Shown: piece by piece, positions 36,142 through 44,198 of the stretch
Numbering within the stretch: position 1 is the first letter of the stretch
Layout of the letters: the number at the start of each line of letters is the position of its first letter
Translations under genes and position numbers: made by a program
The notes under the pieces: model-generated
Databases searched by the model: none
What the model was told of the DNA's origin: nothing
The model's input: only the letters and a program-made list of their open reading frames with translations
Source of the DNA: Chryseobacterium sp. S0630
GTDB lineage: Bacteria > Bacteroidota > Bacteroidia > Flavobacteriales > Weeksellaceae
DNA: 64,000 bases
Assembly: GCF_024158915.1 (NCBI RefSeq)
Contig: NZ_JAMZGF010000017.1
Coordinates: forward strand, 1 to 64,000
Direction: 5' to 3'

Positions 36142-37125
36142 TTAAATTTCGCTCAAAGCAGAATTGATAAAGCTTAATTCTTCCTGTGAAAGGTCAATAG
36201 ACATTGCTTTTGCGTTTTCGATGGCTTGCTGTGCATTTCTTGCTCCTGCCAATACGACTGTGATTGCTGGCTGTAGCGTTGTCCATCTTAATACCAGTTG
36301 AGAAAGGCTTGCTCCTTTTTCCTGAGCAATAGGTTCTATTTTTTCTAAGAACGTTTTTACTTTATTCAGATCAAACTGAGAGAAATATCCGTTTCTGTGG
36401 TCATTATCTTTCAATTGGGTTTCTTTGAAATATTTACCGGTTAAAAGACCTCTTTCCATTGGGCTGTACACGATGATTCCTGTATTATTTTCCAAAGAAT
36501 AAGGGACAAGATCGTTTTCAATGGCACGGTTCAGCATACTGTAAGAAACCTGATTGCTGGCAAGTTGTAAGGTTCTGTTAGCTTCTTTCATTTGAGCAAC
36601 GCTGTAGTTGCTGACTCCTGCTGTACGGATTTTTCCCTGCTGGATCAATAATTCCATAGCTTCCATAGTTTCGGAGATAGGCGTTGTGCTGTCCGGCCAG
36701 TGAAGCTGTAAAAGATCAATATAATCTGTTCCTAATCTTTTTAAGCTCTCTTCAACTTCTTTGATAATGTTTTCTTTTGAAGCCAATTTGTACACGGGAA
36801 TAGTTTTTCCTTCGTCTTCTGCATCAAAGAAAAACTCTCCTTTACCATTATTGCTTCCGTCCCATACCAATCCGAATTTTGTTAAAAGCTGGATTTTTGA
36901 ACGGTCTTTTCCTTTGATGGCTTCACCGATCATTTCTTCACTCAGCCCGAAACCGTAGAATGGTGCGGTGTCAATAGAAGTTACCCCATGATCTAATGAA
37001 GCGTGAATAGAATTGATAGAATCCTGTTTTTCATTACCGCCCCACATGTTTCCGCCAATGGCAAAAGCTCCGTGTGTAATTGTTGATAATTCTAAGTCAG
37101 TGTTTCCTAATTTTCTATATTCCAT
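36142..37125 (-). CDS. Aldo/keto reductase
   Basis: NADPH-dependent reductase of 327 residues from the ATG at 37125 (MEYRKLGNTDLELS, the standard opening); an upstream ATG at 37170 adds 15 unconserved residues. The catalytic tetrad is seen as Asp and Tyr in SIDTAPFYGFGLSE, Lys in LLTKFG and His in LLQLHWPDS. GVSNYSVAQMKE and GLLTGKYFK are family blocks. Likely acts on small aldehydes or ketones. Member of a minus-strand group of redox enzymes. Confidence 0.93.
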   Translation of the reverse strand: MEYRKLGNTDLELSTITHGAFAIGGNMWGGNEKQDSINSIHASLDHGVTSIDTAPFYGFGLSEEMIGEAIKGKDRSKIQLLTKFGLVWDGSNNGKGEFFFDAEDEGKTIPVYKLASKENIIKEVEESLKRLGTDYIDLLQLHWPDSTTPISETMEAMELLIQQGKIRTAGVSNYSVAQMKEANRTLQLASNQVSYSMLNRAIENDLVPYSLENNTGIIVYSPMERGLLTGKYFKETQLKDNDHRNGYFSQFDLNKVKTFLEKIEPIAQEKGASLSQLVLRWTTLQPAITVVLAGARNAQQAIENAKAMSIDLSQEELSFINSALSEI

Positions 37126-37150
37126 TTTTGCTTGTTTTAAAATTGTTGTT

Positions 37151-37218
37151 GTGTTAAACCACCCCGTCAAAAATTCTTTGAATTTTCGCCACCCCTCCGG
37201 AGGAGGGGAATTCTCGCC
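37151..37218 (-). repeat. ACCCCGTC/CCCCTCC dispersed repeat, copy 1
   Basis: Contains TTAAACCACCCCGTC, AATTTTCGCCACCCCTCC and GGAGGAGGGGAATT. The reverse complement of 43046-43105 shows the same order (TTAAACTACCCCGTC, CACCCCTTC, GAAGGGGAAT). CCCCTCC-GGAGGAGGGG makes a small GC-rich hairpin, unusual in this AT-rich DNA. Confidence 0.8.
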
Positions 37219-37320
37219 GTTTCAATAGTGACACTTTTAAGAACTTTTCGGATTTAAAAAGAAATAAAATGTTCTTTTCTGTATTCTGAATAGCATCTTT
37301 TTTTATTTAAGCGTCTGAAA

Positions 37321-37342
37321 AACTTTTGTGACTTGTGTGGTT
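37321..37342 (+). repeat. Isolated terminal repeat of the GxxExxY-cassette family
   Basis: AACTTTTGTGACTTGTGTGG followed by TT matches the right end of the elements at 22672-22856 and 34772-34953. No left end or palindrome is recognisable in the preceding 150 bases, so this is probably a decayed remnant. It lies 13 bases past the stop of the DJ-1 family gene. Confidence 0.6.
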
Positions 37343-37354
37343 AAAAATTGTCTG

Positions 37355-38107
37355 TTATTTCTTTAATTCTTTTGCGATAGCTTCTCCAACGCTTTTTGCA
37401 GACTGTGGATTTTGTCCTGTGATCACTCTCTGATCGGTTACCACATGATTCTGCCAAAGCCCGGATTTTTCAAATTTTGCACCTCTTTCTTTCAGTTTAT
37501 CTTCCAATAGGAAAGGAACAACGTTGGTTAATTTTACTTCAGCTTCCTCTTCATTGGTAAAAGCATTGATTTTTTTGCCGTCTACAAGATATTTTCCGTT
37601 ATTGAGTTTGATATTCACCAAACCTGCAGGACCATGACATACTCCGGCTACAATTCCTCCGTTTTCATAAATTTTAGAAGCAATATCTGCCAGTTCTTTA
37701 TTGTCTGCAAAATCCCACATTGCTCCGTGTCCTCCTGCATAAAAAATGGCTGAATATTCTTTTGGATTCACCTGTGATGGTGTCATAGAATGATCAATCT
37801 TGTTTTTGTACTCCTTGTTTTCCCAGAATTCCTTGTTGACAGGATCTTTCAAATCGAAGCCATCTACCGGAGGAGTTCCGCCTTTCGGACTTACAAAGTC
37901 AATTTCATATCCTGCCTGGTGAAGAACTTCCCACGGATGAGAAACTTCGCCCAGATAATATCCTGTATCCTCACCGGTACTGCCTTTTTTATCATGGCTG
38001 GTAACGACGAATAAGATTTTCTTTTTCATATTCTTTGATTTTTTGGTTTGTGCCTGAACGAATCCTATCGTAAAGACAGCCAACATTAACAACGCTAATT
38101 TTTTCAT
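37355..38107 (-). CDS. DJ-1/PfpI family protein, exported
   Basis: Glutamine-amidotransferase-like fold of 250 residues in the Hsp31-like branch. The nucleophile is Cys157 in GVCHGPAGL; AGGHGAMWDF and HVVTDQRVITGQNPQSA are further family blocks. The residues around Glu59 (SHPWEVLHQAG) fit the acid that tunes the cysteine. A 20-residue signal peptide precedes the fold (ends VQAQ), which is unusual since most relatives are cytoplasmic. Relatives act as glyoxalase III or chaperones. It follows the YgiN-like gene by two bases. Confidence 0.9.
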   Translation of the reverse strand: MKKLALLMLAVFTIGFVQAQTKKSKNMKKKILFVVTSHDKKGSTGEDTGYYLGEVSHPWEVLHQAGYEIDFVSPKGGTPPVDGFDLKDPVNKEFWENKEYKNKIDHSMTPSQVNPKEYSAIFYAGGHGAMWDFADNKELADIASKIYENGGIVAGVCHGPAGLVNIKLNNGKYLVDGKKINAFTNEEEAEVKLTNVVPFLLEDKLKERGAKFEKSGLWQNHVVTDQRVITGQNPQSAKSVGEAIAKELKK

Positions 38108-38109
38108 AA

Positions 38110-38397
38110 TTAAATGATGTTGGTAAGATAAATCTGTGGTTTTTCCTGAAGCTTCTCATCTACCAAAGCTCCGAAAGCCTGGATGTAAGGCTGCTGATTG
38201 TGCTGAGCCAACCCTTCCTCGCTTTTCCAGATTTCGTAGAAAACAAATTCATTTTTGTCTTCAATACCCTGATGCAGGCTGTAAAGCTCACAAGCTTCTT
38301 CTTTTCTTGTTTCTTCTACCATATGCTGAAGAACTTCCAGTACTTCTGCCTGATGTTCTTCTTTGGCTTTTATAATAGCTGTAAGATGAATTTTCAT
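38110..38397 (-). CDS. Putative quinol monooxygenase (ABM domain)
   Basis: Small dimeric alpha/beta-barrel protein of 95 residues of the antibiotic-biosynthesis-monooxygenase type, close to YgiN. The pattern IKAKEEHQAEVLEVLQHMVEETRKEEACELYSLHQ followed by FVFYEIWKSEEGLAQHNQQPYIQAF is diagnostic. YgiN oxidises menadiol-type quinols; it is the partner of MdaB in E. coli. Here an MdaB-like gene is two genes upstream in the same run. Confidence 0.9.
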   Translation of the reverse strand: MKIHLTAIIKAKEEHQAEVLEVLQHMVEETRKEEACELYSLHQGIEDKNEFVFYEIWKSEEGLAQHNQQPYIQAFGALVDEKLQEKPQIYLTNII

Positions 38398-38399
38398 AA

Positions 38400-39284
38400 T
38401 TAAATAAAATTTTCAATTGAGTTATAGATAGGTTTCCAGTCCAATTCTGCTTTAGCTTTATCCGAGCTACATCTGCTGTTGGATGCAAAACCGAAATAGC
38501 CTCCCGCAGGACCGAATTTATTAACAGCTTCCTGTATACTTAATGATTCTGCAGGTTGTAGGCTGTATTTTTTACTGATGTTTTCTGCAATGTTTTTTAA
38601 AGAAGATGAACCATTTTCTGCATAATAAATAGAACCTCCTTTTGCTTTTTCCAATGCGAGTACATATAAATCTGCAAGGTCTTCAATATGTAAGTTAGAC
38701 CAGATATTTTCTCCTTCACCAAAATAGACTCCATGTCCTTTTTCCTTAGAAAAATTGATGAGAGCGGGAATCTGGATGCTGTCTTTTTTTATTCCCAGAC
38801 CTTCTCCGTAAACCATTGTAGGAACAATAACAATACTTCTTATATCTTTGTTTGCAGATTGCAGTACATAATTGTTGATAAGCACTCTTGATGCCATTTC
38901 CAGTCTTGGTTGCAAAGGGAAATCTTCCCTGAAGATAAAATCACTTTTTTGACCATTCTCTTTTCCTCCAAAAATGGCAGAACCTGAAGTGAAAATAAAC
39001 GTTTTGTGACTTCCTTCCAGAGCTTTGATAAAGTTATCTGCTGCATAAGCATCATCTGCTGAATCTGCATTGTGAATAACTGCATCTACACCGGAAACCG
39101 CTGTTCTGATAAGATCTTCATCATGAATATTCCCCACAATAGCTTTGATTCCTAATGATTCCAGTTCCTGTACATGGGTTTCATTACGAACCAGTCCTGT
39201 CACTTCATAATCCTTGTCTAGGAGTTTTTTTGCGATAGTTCCGCCAATATAGCCGGTAATACCTGTGATCAGTACTTTTTTCAT
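38400..39284 (-). CDS. NAD-dependent epimerase/dehydratase family protein
   Basis: Extended short-chain dehydrogenase-like protein of 294 residues. ITGITGYIGGTIAKKLL is the NAD-binding glycine motif, AVSGVDAVIHNADS and IFTSGSAIFGGKENG are typical mid-domain blocks, and PTMVYGEGLGI follows. The expected YxxxK appears altered (the segment around RVLINNYVLQS), so catalysis may be weak or the protein may act as an NmrA-like sensor. The start overlaps the MdaB-like gene by 4 bases, so translation is coupled. Confidence 0.85.
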   Translation of the reverse strand: MKKVLITGITGYIGGTIAKKLLDKDYEVTGLVRNETHVQELESLGIKAIVGNIHDEDLIRTAVSGVDAVIHNADSADDAYAADNFIKALEGSHKTFIFTSGSAIFGGKENGQKSDFIFREDFPLQPRLEMASRVLINNYVLQSANKDIRSIVIVPTMVYGEGLGIKKDSIQIPALINFSKEKGHGVYFGEGENIWSNLHIEDLADLYVLALEKAKGGSIYYAENGSSSLKNIAENISKKYSLQPAESLSIQEAVNKFGPAGGYFGFASNSRCSSDKAKAELDWKPIYNSIENFI

Positions 39285-39898
39285 GATACCAGTTCCGGTT
39301 TTAATTCTTTTTCAAATACATTTCTTACATGCGCTCTGTATAATGTCATATCACGTTCTACATTAGCATTTTTCTCTACATCGTGGAAGTGGAAGCTTTC
39401 CATTTTTTCTAGTGAAACAAAGGCATTCATTCTGTGGAAACCAAATAATGGTCCTTCATCTACACTTTTTTCACTAAAAAATTCTCCTGGAAGAGTGAAA
39501 GCCGTTGCAGGAGCATTCCAGCTGGTAGTCAGCATGTATTTTCTTCCTCCAAGCATTCCTCCTGTTCCGTAGTTGATTTCCGGATTCTCAGCATTTCTTC
39601 CGTCGCTCATATAAATTCCTTTGGCATGTCCTGCTGTGAACACTTCGTCAATATATTTTTTCAATCCGTTAGGCAATTGGAACCACCAGATTGGAGTGTG
39701 GTAAATGATATAGTCTGCCCATACAAATTTCTCCACTTCTTCATTCTTGTCATAGGTTTCACTTACATTGGTTATCTTTACTTCTACGTTCTCAAATTCT
39801 TTAAGAACGGCTAATGTATTGTCTGCAATAGTCTGATTATATTTTCCTCCGGAATGTCCGAAATTCTGTCCTCCGTTGATGATTAGTACTTTTTTCAT
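39281..39898 (-). CDS. NAD(P)H-dependent quinone oxidoreductase (MdaB-like)
   Basis: Flavodoxin-like-fold FAD enzyme of 205 residues that reduces quinones by two electrons, avoiding semiquinone radicals. LIINGGQNFGHSGGKYNQTIAD opens it as in MdaB. YIIYHTPIWWFQLPNGLKKYIDEVFTAGH is the flavin-binding block and LLTTSWNAPATAF the following one. It is the first gene of a minus-strand run with epimerase, YgiN-like, DJ-1, aldo/keto reductase and cyclase genes. Confidence 0.92.
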   Translation of the reverse strand: MKKVLIINGGQNFGHSGGKYNQTIADNTLAVLKEFENVEVKITNVSETYDKNEEVEKFVWADYIIYHTPIWWFQLPNGLKKYIDEVFTAGHAKGIYMSDGRNAENPEINYGTGGMLGGRKYMLTTSWNAPATAFTLPGEFFSEKSVDEGPLFGFHRMNAFVSLEKMESFHFHDVEKNANVERDMTLYRAHVRNVFEKELKPELVS

Positions 39899-40002
39899 TT
39901 TTTTATGATTGTTTGAATTTTACTCTGCAAAGTTAGAACGGATGTTTGTATAATAAAAATAATATAAATTATAGGATGTTATTATTTTTGTGATAGTTAA
40001 TT

Positions 40003-40212
40003 AGGTTCAAGGTTTTGGGTTCAAAATTTAAGGTTATGTATGTGAATGGTCAATGGTCAATCCGCTTTGCTTGTGAATTTGTTATGTGTTTCGAGTTGCG
40101 TGATTCGAGGTTGAGTTCAACCGATTCGTTTGTGTATGCAGGTATTGCTAACCAGTAGTTACTCATTCACAAGTGACTTTGCGCAGCAAAAATTGACTAT
40201 TGACCATTGACA
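40003..40212. repeat. Heptamer arrays in opposed arms
   Basis: From 40003 to 40065 the sequence reads as nine heptamers in one phase (AGGTTCA, AGGTTTT, GGGTTCA, AAATTTA, AGGTTAT, GTATGTG, AATGGTC, AATGGTC, AATCCGC). From 40192 to 40212 the opposite-strand words ATTGACT, ATTGACC, ATTGACA follow. Between them, GCTTGTGAAT and ATTCACAAG form an inner inverted pair. The arms share words with 1-261. Confidence 0.8.
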
Positions 40213-40272
40213 ATTTCCCTTTTCATGGTAAAATGTCATAGTATATCCGAGCTGAAATTCCTTTCCGTCATG

Positions 40273-40280
40273 TAAATTTG
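40273..40280 (+). promoter_or_regulatory. -7 element of the metallophosphoesterase gene
   Basis: TAAATTTG 20 bases before the ATG fits the -7 consensus. No clear -33 is seen. The following TCTAACAA also follows the -7 element of the second TonB receptor gene. Confidence 0.5.
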
Positions 40281-40299
40281 TCTAACAAATTGAAGGACA

Positions 40300-41046
40300 A
40301 TGATACAGATAGCTGTTTTTAGTGATGTGCATGGAAATCTTCCTGCATTGGAAGTTGTGTTGAAGGATATAGAGCAAAGAGGAATCAGTCAGAAATTCTG
40401 TTTGGGAGATCTGGTAGACTTTGCACCCTGGGGAAATGAAGTAATAGAAAAAATCAGAAGTCTGAACATTCCTTGTCTGATGGGAAATCATGATGAAAGA
40501 ATTGCCTTTGATATTCCTGTGATTCCTTTATCCAAGCATTCAGAAGAAGAAACAAACGCCAGATTTATTGCGATAGATCATTCTAAAAAACATATTACAG
40601 AATTCAACAAAAGATTTCTCTCCGAACTTCCTTTTCATTTAAAATTAAATTATAAAACAGGTAAAAAACATTGGAATATTCAGTTAGTGCATTCCAGTCT
40701 TGAAAGCAATGATACCTATTTATACGAATCTGAAAATGATGAGATTTTTACATCTATGCTGGAAAGTGCAGATGCTGATCTTATTGTCATGGGACACACC
40801 CATTTATCATTTAAAAAACAGTTTGATAATAATACCTGGGCTGTCAATTGTGGTTCTGTAGGACGTTCTAAAGAAGAAAACAGGCTGGCTTCTTATCTGG
40901 TGGTGACTTTAGATGAAGAAAAAATTACTCCTGAAATTATACAGCTGTCTTATCAGATTGATGAAACTGCCCGCCAGATAAGGGAAAGCGGGATTCCGGA
41001 TTATTATGCGTCATTTCTGAAGAATGAAAATGTATCAATATTATAA
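40300..41046 (+). CDS. Metallophosphoesterase family protein
   Basis: Calcineurin-like phosphoesterase of 248 residues. The metal ligands are visible as FSDVHGN (residues about 6-12), GDLVDFAPWGNE, GNHDER and VMGHTHLSF. NCGSVGRSKEEN near the end marks the YfcE/MJ0936-like branch, whose members cleave phosphodiesters or nucleotides. It precedes a LysR regulator by 40 bases on the same strand. Confidence 0.93.
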   Translation: MIQIAVFSDVHGNLPALEVVLKDIEQRGISQKFCLGDLVDFAPWGNEVIEKIRSLNIPCLMGNHDERIAFDIPVIPLSKHSEEETNARFIAIDHSKKHITEFNKRFLSELPFHLKLNYKTGKKHWNIQLVHSSLESNDTYLYESENDEIFTSMLESADADLIVMGHTHLSFKKQFDNNTWAVNCGSVGRSKEENRLASYLVVTLDEEKITPEIIQLSYQIDETARQIRESGIPDYYASFLKNENVSIL

Positions 41047-41086
41047 TTATTTTGTAATTTTGTATCAGAATATTAATAATTAAGTC

Positions 41087-41983
41087 ATGGTTAATTTAGA
41101 ATGGTATCGTACTTTTAAGGCGATCTATAAAACCGGGACATTGACAGGTGCTGCCGATGCTCTGTTTATATCACAGCCAGGAGTGAGCCTTCACTTAAGC
41201 TCATTGGAAGCTTATGTAGGATACAAACTATTCGACAGAACGGGTCGAAAAATGATTCCGACAGAAAGAGGAAAAGTATTGTTTAATGCAGTTGCCGAAC
41301 CTATTACTAAACTGGAAGATGTAGAGAAAAATTTTCAAAAATCTACAGAGAAGCATACTCCTACCATCAGTGTCGGGATGTGTTTTGAGACTTTTCAGAC
41401 CACTTTGGAGCAATATGTTTCTTCATTGCCTTTTAATCTGATTATCAGTTTCGGAGAATATCCTGAAATGCTGGATCAACTGGATAAGGGAATTCTAGAT
41501 CTTATCATCACTCCCAAAAAAGGATCTTCACCCAATATCGAACATGAAGCATTCTCTTCGGAACAGATTATTCTGGTAGGAGGGAAGGATGTGGATAAAG
41601 CAGCTTTCAATAAAGTATTGAAAACAAAAGATGCAGAGCAGATTGAAGAGTGGCTGAAGAATGAAAAATGGTATGGAACCACCGGAGATATGGAACACCT
41701 TTTCCAGTACTGGATATTGAATTTTGGCCATAAACCGAATTTCCGTCCTAATTATATTGTTCCCAACATGAACTCGATCATCCGTTGTCTCAAAGGAGGG
41801 ACAGGATTAGCCGTTGTTCCTGATTTTCTATGCAGAAATGACATTGAAAGCGGTGATATTCAGCTGATCTGGGAAGGAAAGAAAAAGTTTGAAAATACCC
41901 TGTATTTCGGTTGTCGTAAGAAAACAAATTATCAAACCGAAATAGAGCATATCAAAGGGTTATTCCGCAAGGTGATGGCTTAA
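41087..41983 (+). CDS. LysR family transcriptional regulator
   Basis: Protein of 298 residues with a winged HTH at the N terminus (TGTLTGAADALFISQPGVSLHLSSLEAYVGYKLFDRTGRKMIPT) and a periplasmic-binding-protein-like effector domain from about residue 95. It differs from typical activators in having a short linker. The nearest redox genes lie upstream on the other strand (MdaB-like run at 39.9 kb) across the phosphoesterase gene, so it may control them. The 3' end overlaps the convergent GNAT gene by 24 bases. Confidence 0.92.
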   Translation: MVNLEWYRTFKAIYKTGTLTGAADALFISQPGVSLHLSSLEAYVGYKLFDRTGRKMIPTERGKVLFNAVAEPITKLEDVEKNFQKSTEKHTPTISVGMCFETFQTTLEQYVSSLPFNLIISFGEYPEMLDQLDKGILDLIITPKKGSSPNIEHEAFSSEQIILVGGKDVDKAAFNKVLKTKDAEQIEEWLKNEKWYGTTGDMEHLFQYWILNFGHKPNFRPNYIVPNMNSIIRCLKGGTGLAVVPDFLCRNDIESGDIQLIWEGKKKFENTLYFGCRKKTNYQTEIEHIKGLFRKVMA

Positions 41984-42427
41984 TAAAACCATATCTCTCA
42001 TCTGTAAACCGTTTTCATAAATAGGAGCGGGATAGTTTTCAATAAAAAAATCTTTCAGGATTCCCCTTTTGATGAATCCGTTTTTCTCATAAAATCTGAT
42101 CTGTTGGACACCGGTATCCGATGTTCCAACAGTCAGTGTTTTATAATGATTTTCTTTCGCAATTTCTTTTGCTTTGTCCATCAGGATGCTTCCGATACCT
42201 TTACTTCGGTAGCTTTCAATCACAGCAACATTTTTAATTTCCAGTTCAGTATTGCTTTTTCTGTACAATGCCATCACTGCAATGTTTTCAGTGCCGTCGT
42301 GTAAAAGATAAATGTCAGAATTGAAAATGTACTGATTGATTGCCTCTTTGGTTTCATCTGCCAATAGCAACAGATGATAAGGAATCTCTGAATCAGAGTG
42401 CAAGAGATTGAAAGTAAAATTTCCCAT
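41960..42427 (-). CDS. GNAT family N-acetyltransferase
   Basis: Protein of 155 residues. The acetyl-CoA binding motif is in VIESYRSKGIGSILMDKAKEIAK (R-x-x-G-x-G type), followed by VGTSDTGVQQIRFYEKNGF, the strand and helix that finish the fold. Substrate unknown. It starts on the last base of the next GNAT gene, giving a tandem pair that may act on related substrates. Confidence 0.9.
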   Translation of the reverse strand: MGNFTFNLLHSDSEIPYHLLLLADETKEAINQYIFNSDIYLLHDGTENIAVMALYRKSNTELEIKNVAVIESYRSKGIGSILMDKAKEIAKENHYKTLTVGTSDTGVQQIRFYEKNGFIKRGILKDFFIENYPAPIYENGLQMRDMVLLSHHLAE

Positions 42428-42861
42428 TACAGACTCATATGAATAAGTGGATAATTCTTTCCTGAACCGTCTTTTTCAGATCTTCCTGTCTTTTTGAACC
42501 CCATTTTTTCATAAAATCCAATGGCTTGAGGGTTTTGTTCATTGACATCTACTTTCGTCAATCCGGTTTTCTCTTTCATAAACTGATAAAGTGTTTTACC
42601 ATAACCTTTTCCACGGGTATCATTATGTATGAAAAGCATTTCCAAATTACCTTCTGCTACAGAGGCAAATCCTTTAGATTCATTATCTTCAGTAATTAAA
42701 TACACTTCCAGATTAGGAAGATAATCTCTTGGAATAGCTTCTTTGAAATAATTGAAATCCTCTTCGGCAAGAAAATCGTGAGTTGCTTTTACTGCTGATT
42801 CCCATATTTCCATAATTATCGGATAATCCTCTGCTGTAGCCAATCTGATATGTTGTGACAT
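42427..42861 (-). CDS. GNAT family N-acetyltransferase
   Basis: Protein of 144 residues similar in layout to the neighbour but clearly diverged. IMEIWESAVKATHDFL and the acetyl-CoA motif HNDTRGKGYGKTLYQFM are visible, then NEQNPQAIGFYEKMGFKKTGR. The opening resembles acyl-CoA N-acyltransferases of the YjaB type. Substrate unknown. First gene of the tandem GNAT pair. Confidence 0.9.
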   Translation of the reverse strand: MSQHIRLATAEDYPIIMEIWESAVKATHDFLAEEDFNYFKEAIPRDYLPNLEVYLITEDNESKGFASVAEGNLEMLFIHNDTRGKGYGKTLYQFMKEKTGLTKVDVNEQNPQAIGFYEKMGFKKTGRSEKDGSGKNYPLIHMSL

Positions 42862-42901
42862 GATTTTAAATTTTAAACAAAAATAGGGAAAATGAATGTG
42901 A

Positions 42902-43023
42902 GAAGCTAGGAGAAGGGTAAATTTTGAGGCTAGAGGCTAGAGGCTAGAGGCTGGGAGATGGGAGATGGGTGCTGGAAGTTAGAAGTTAGAAGTTAGAAGT
43001 TAGAAGTTAGAAGTTAGAAGTGG
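42902..43023. repeat. Heptamer tandem array with four word types
   Basis: Apart from 3 bases at 42923-42925 the array keeps a 7-base period: GAAGCTA, GGAGAAG, GGTAAAT, then GAGGCTA x3, GAGGCTG, GGAGATG x2, GGTGCTG, GAAGTTA x6 (42975-43016) and GAAGTGG. It is the clearest array in the window and lies in a gene-free spacer. Confidence 0.9.
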
Positions 43024-43045
43024 ACATAGTAGGTTTTATCGACCA

Positions 43046-43105
43046 CTCATTCCCCTTCTCTGAAGGGGTGGATTTTTGCAAAGCAAAAAGACGGGGTAGT
43101 TTAAA
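43046..43105 (+). repeat. ACCCCGTC/CCCCTCC dispersed repeat, copy 2
   Basis: Inverted relative of 37151-37218. ATTCCCCTTCTCTGAAGGGG makes a hairpin, then GGATTTTTGC-AAA-GCAAAAA and GACGGGGTAGTTTAAAC follow. Lies between the heptamer array and the aldo/keto reductase gene. Confidence 0.8.
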
Positions 43106-43221
43106 CAAACCTCATTAAATAACAATTTTTTAACAGGAACAGTAAAATTGGTAGGCAGGATTTTCAAATTTTTATTGCAAATTTGTTTATCACTTTATAT
43201 TAATCATTAAAATAAAGATTT

Positions 43222-44097
43222 ATGCAAAAGAAAACCTATACAGGACAACCTGTGGTAACATTAAATAACGGAGTGGATATTCCGGCTTTAGGATTCGGAG
43301 TATGGCAGATGGAAGATCTGAAAGAATGTGAAAATGCAGTAATCAAAGCTATTCAGACAGGATATAGAATGATAGACACTGCTGCTATTTATCAGAATGA
43401 AACTGCAGTAGGCGCTGCTGTGAAAAATAGTGGTGTAAACAGAGACGAACTGTTTATCACATCCAAAGTATGGGTTCAGGATCATGGATACGAAAAGGCA
43501 AAAAGTGCTTTTCAGAGAACGTTAGACAGATTACAGATGGATTATCTTGATATGTATCTTATCCACTGGCCATACGGAGATTTTCTGGGTACATGGAAAG
43601 CTTTGGAAGAATTATATCATGAAGGAAAAATCAAAGCGATTGGAGTGTGTAATTTTACCGTTGAGAAACTGGAGGAATTGAAAGCTAATTCAACCGTTTT
43701 ACCCGTTATCAATCAAATTGAACTGCATCCTGTATTTCAGCAGAAAGAATTACAGGTGTATGACAGAGACAATAACATCGTAACTCAACCTTGGAGTCCG
43801 CTAGGAAACGGTAATGCGAATCTTTTAAGCAATCCTGATCTGAAAGCCATTGCAGAGAAATATGGAAAAACTGTAGCACAGGTAATTTTGAGATGGCATC
43901 TACAGGAAGGATTTGTAGTGATTCCGAAATCTGTAACCCCTTCAAGAATTGAAGAAAACTTTAATGTATTTGATTTTGAACTGACAGAAGATGAAATGAA
44001 TGTTGTCCGTTCTTTAGATACTGGAAAAAGATTATTCTTTGATCCTAAAGACCCTGAATGGGAGCAAAAAATGCTAAATTCTGTAGCAGATATTTAA
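43222..44097 (+). CDS. Aldo/keto reductase (2,5-diketo-D-gluconate reductase-like)
   Basis: NADPH-dependent reductase of 291 residues. The catalytic Asp and Tyr are in MIDTAAIYQNE, Lys in FITSKVW and His in YLIHWPYGD. GVCNFTVEKLEEL, NQIELHPVFQQKEL and VIPKSVTPSRIEENFNVFDFELTEDEM are the classical AKR5-type blocks. It is more distant from the AKR at 36142, so the two are not recent duplicates. Likely reduces small aldehydes or keto sugars. Confidence 0.93.
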   Translation: MQKKTYTGQPVVTLNNGVDIPALGFGVWQMEDLKECENAVIKAIQTGYRMIDTAAIYQNETAVGAAVKNSGVNRDELFITSKVWVQDHGYEKAKSAFQRTLDRLQMDYLDMYLIHWPYGDFLGTWKALEELYHEGKIKAIGVCNFTVEKLEELKANSTVLPVINQIELHPVFQQKELQVYDRDNNIVTQPWSPLGNGNANLLSNPDLKAIAEKYGKTVAQVILRWHLQEGFVVIPKSVTPSRIEENFNVFDFELTEDEMNVVRSLDTGKRLFFDPKDPEWEQKMLNSVADI

Positions 44098-44198
44098 TCC
44101 GGAATTTTATAAAAATACATCCCGCAGTTTTCATGAATTTGCAGACTTTCGAATCTGAAATATTGTGAGATTTGCGGGATTTTTAAATCAATATAACC

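Noticed and set aside
42902..43023. Possible CRISPR array
   Set aside because: Repeats are contiguous heptamers with no unique spacers and no cas genes are in the window.
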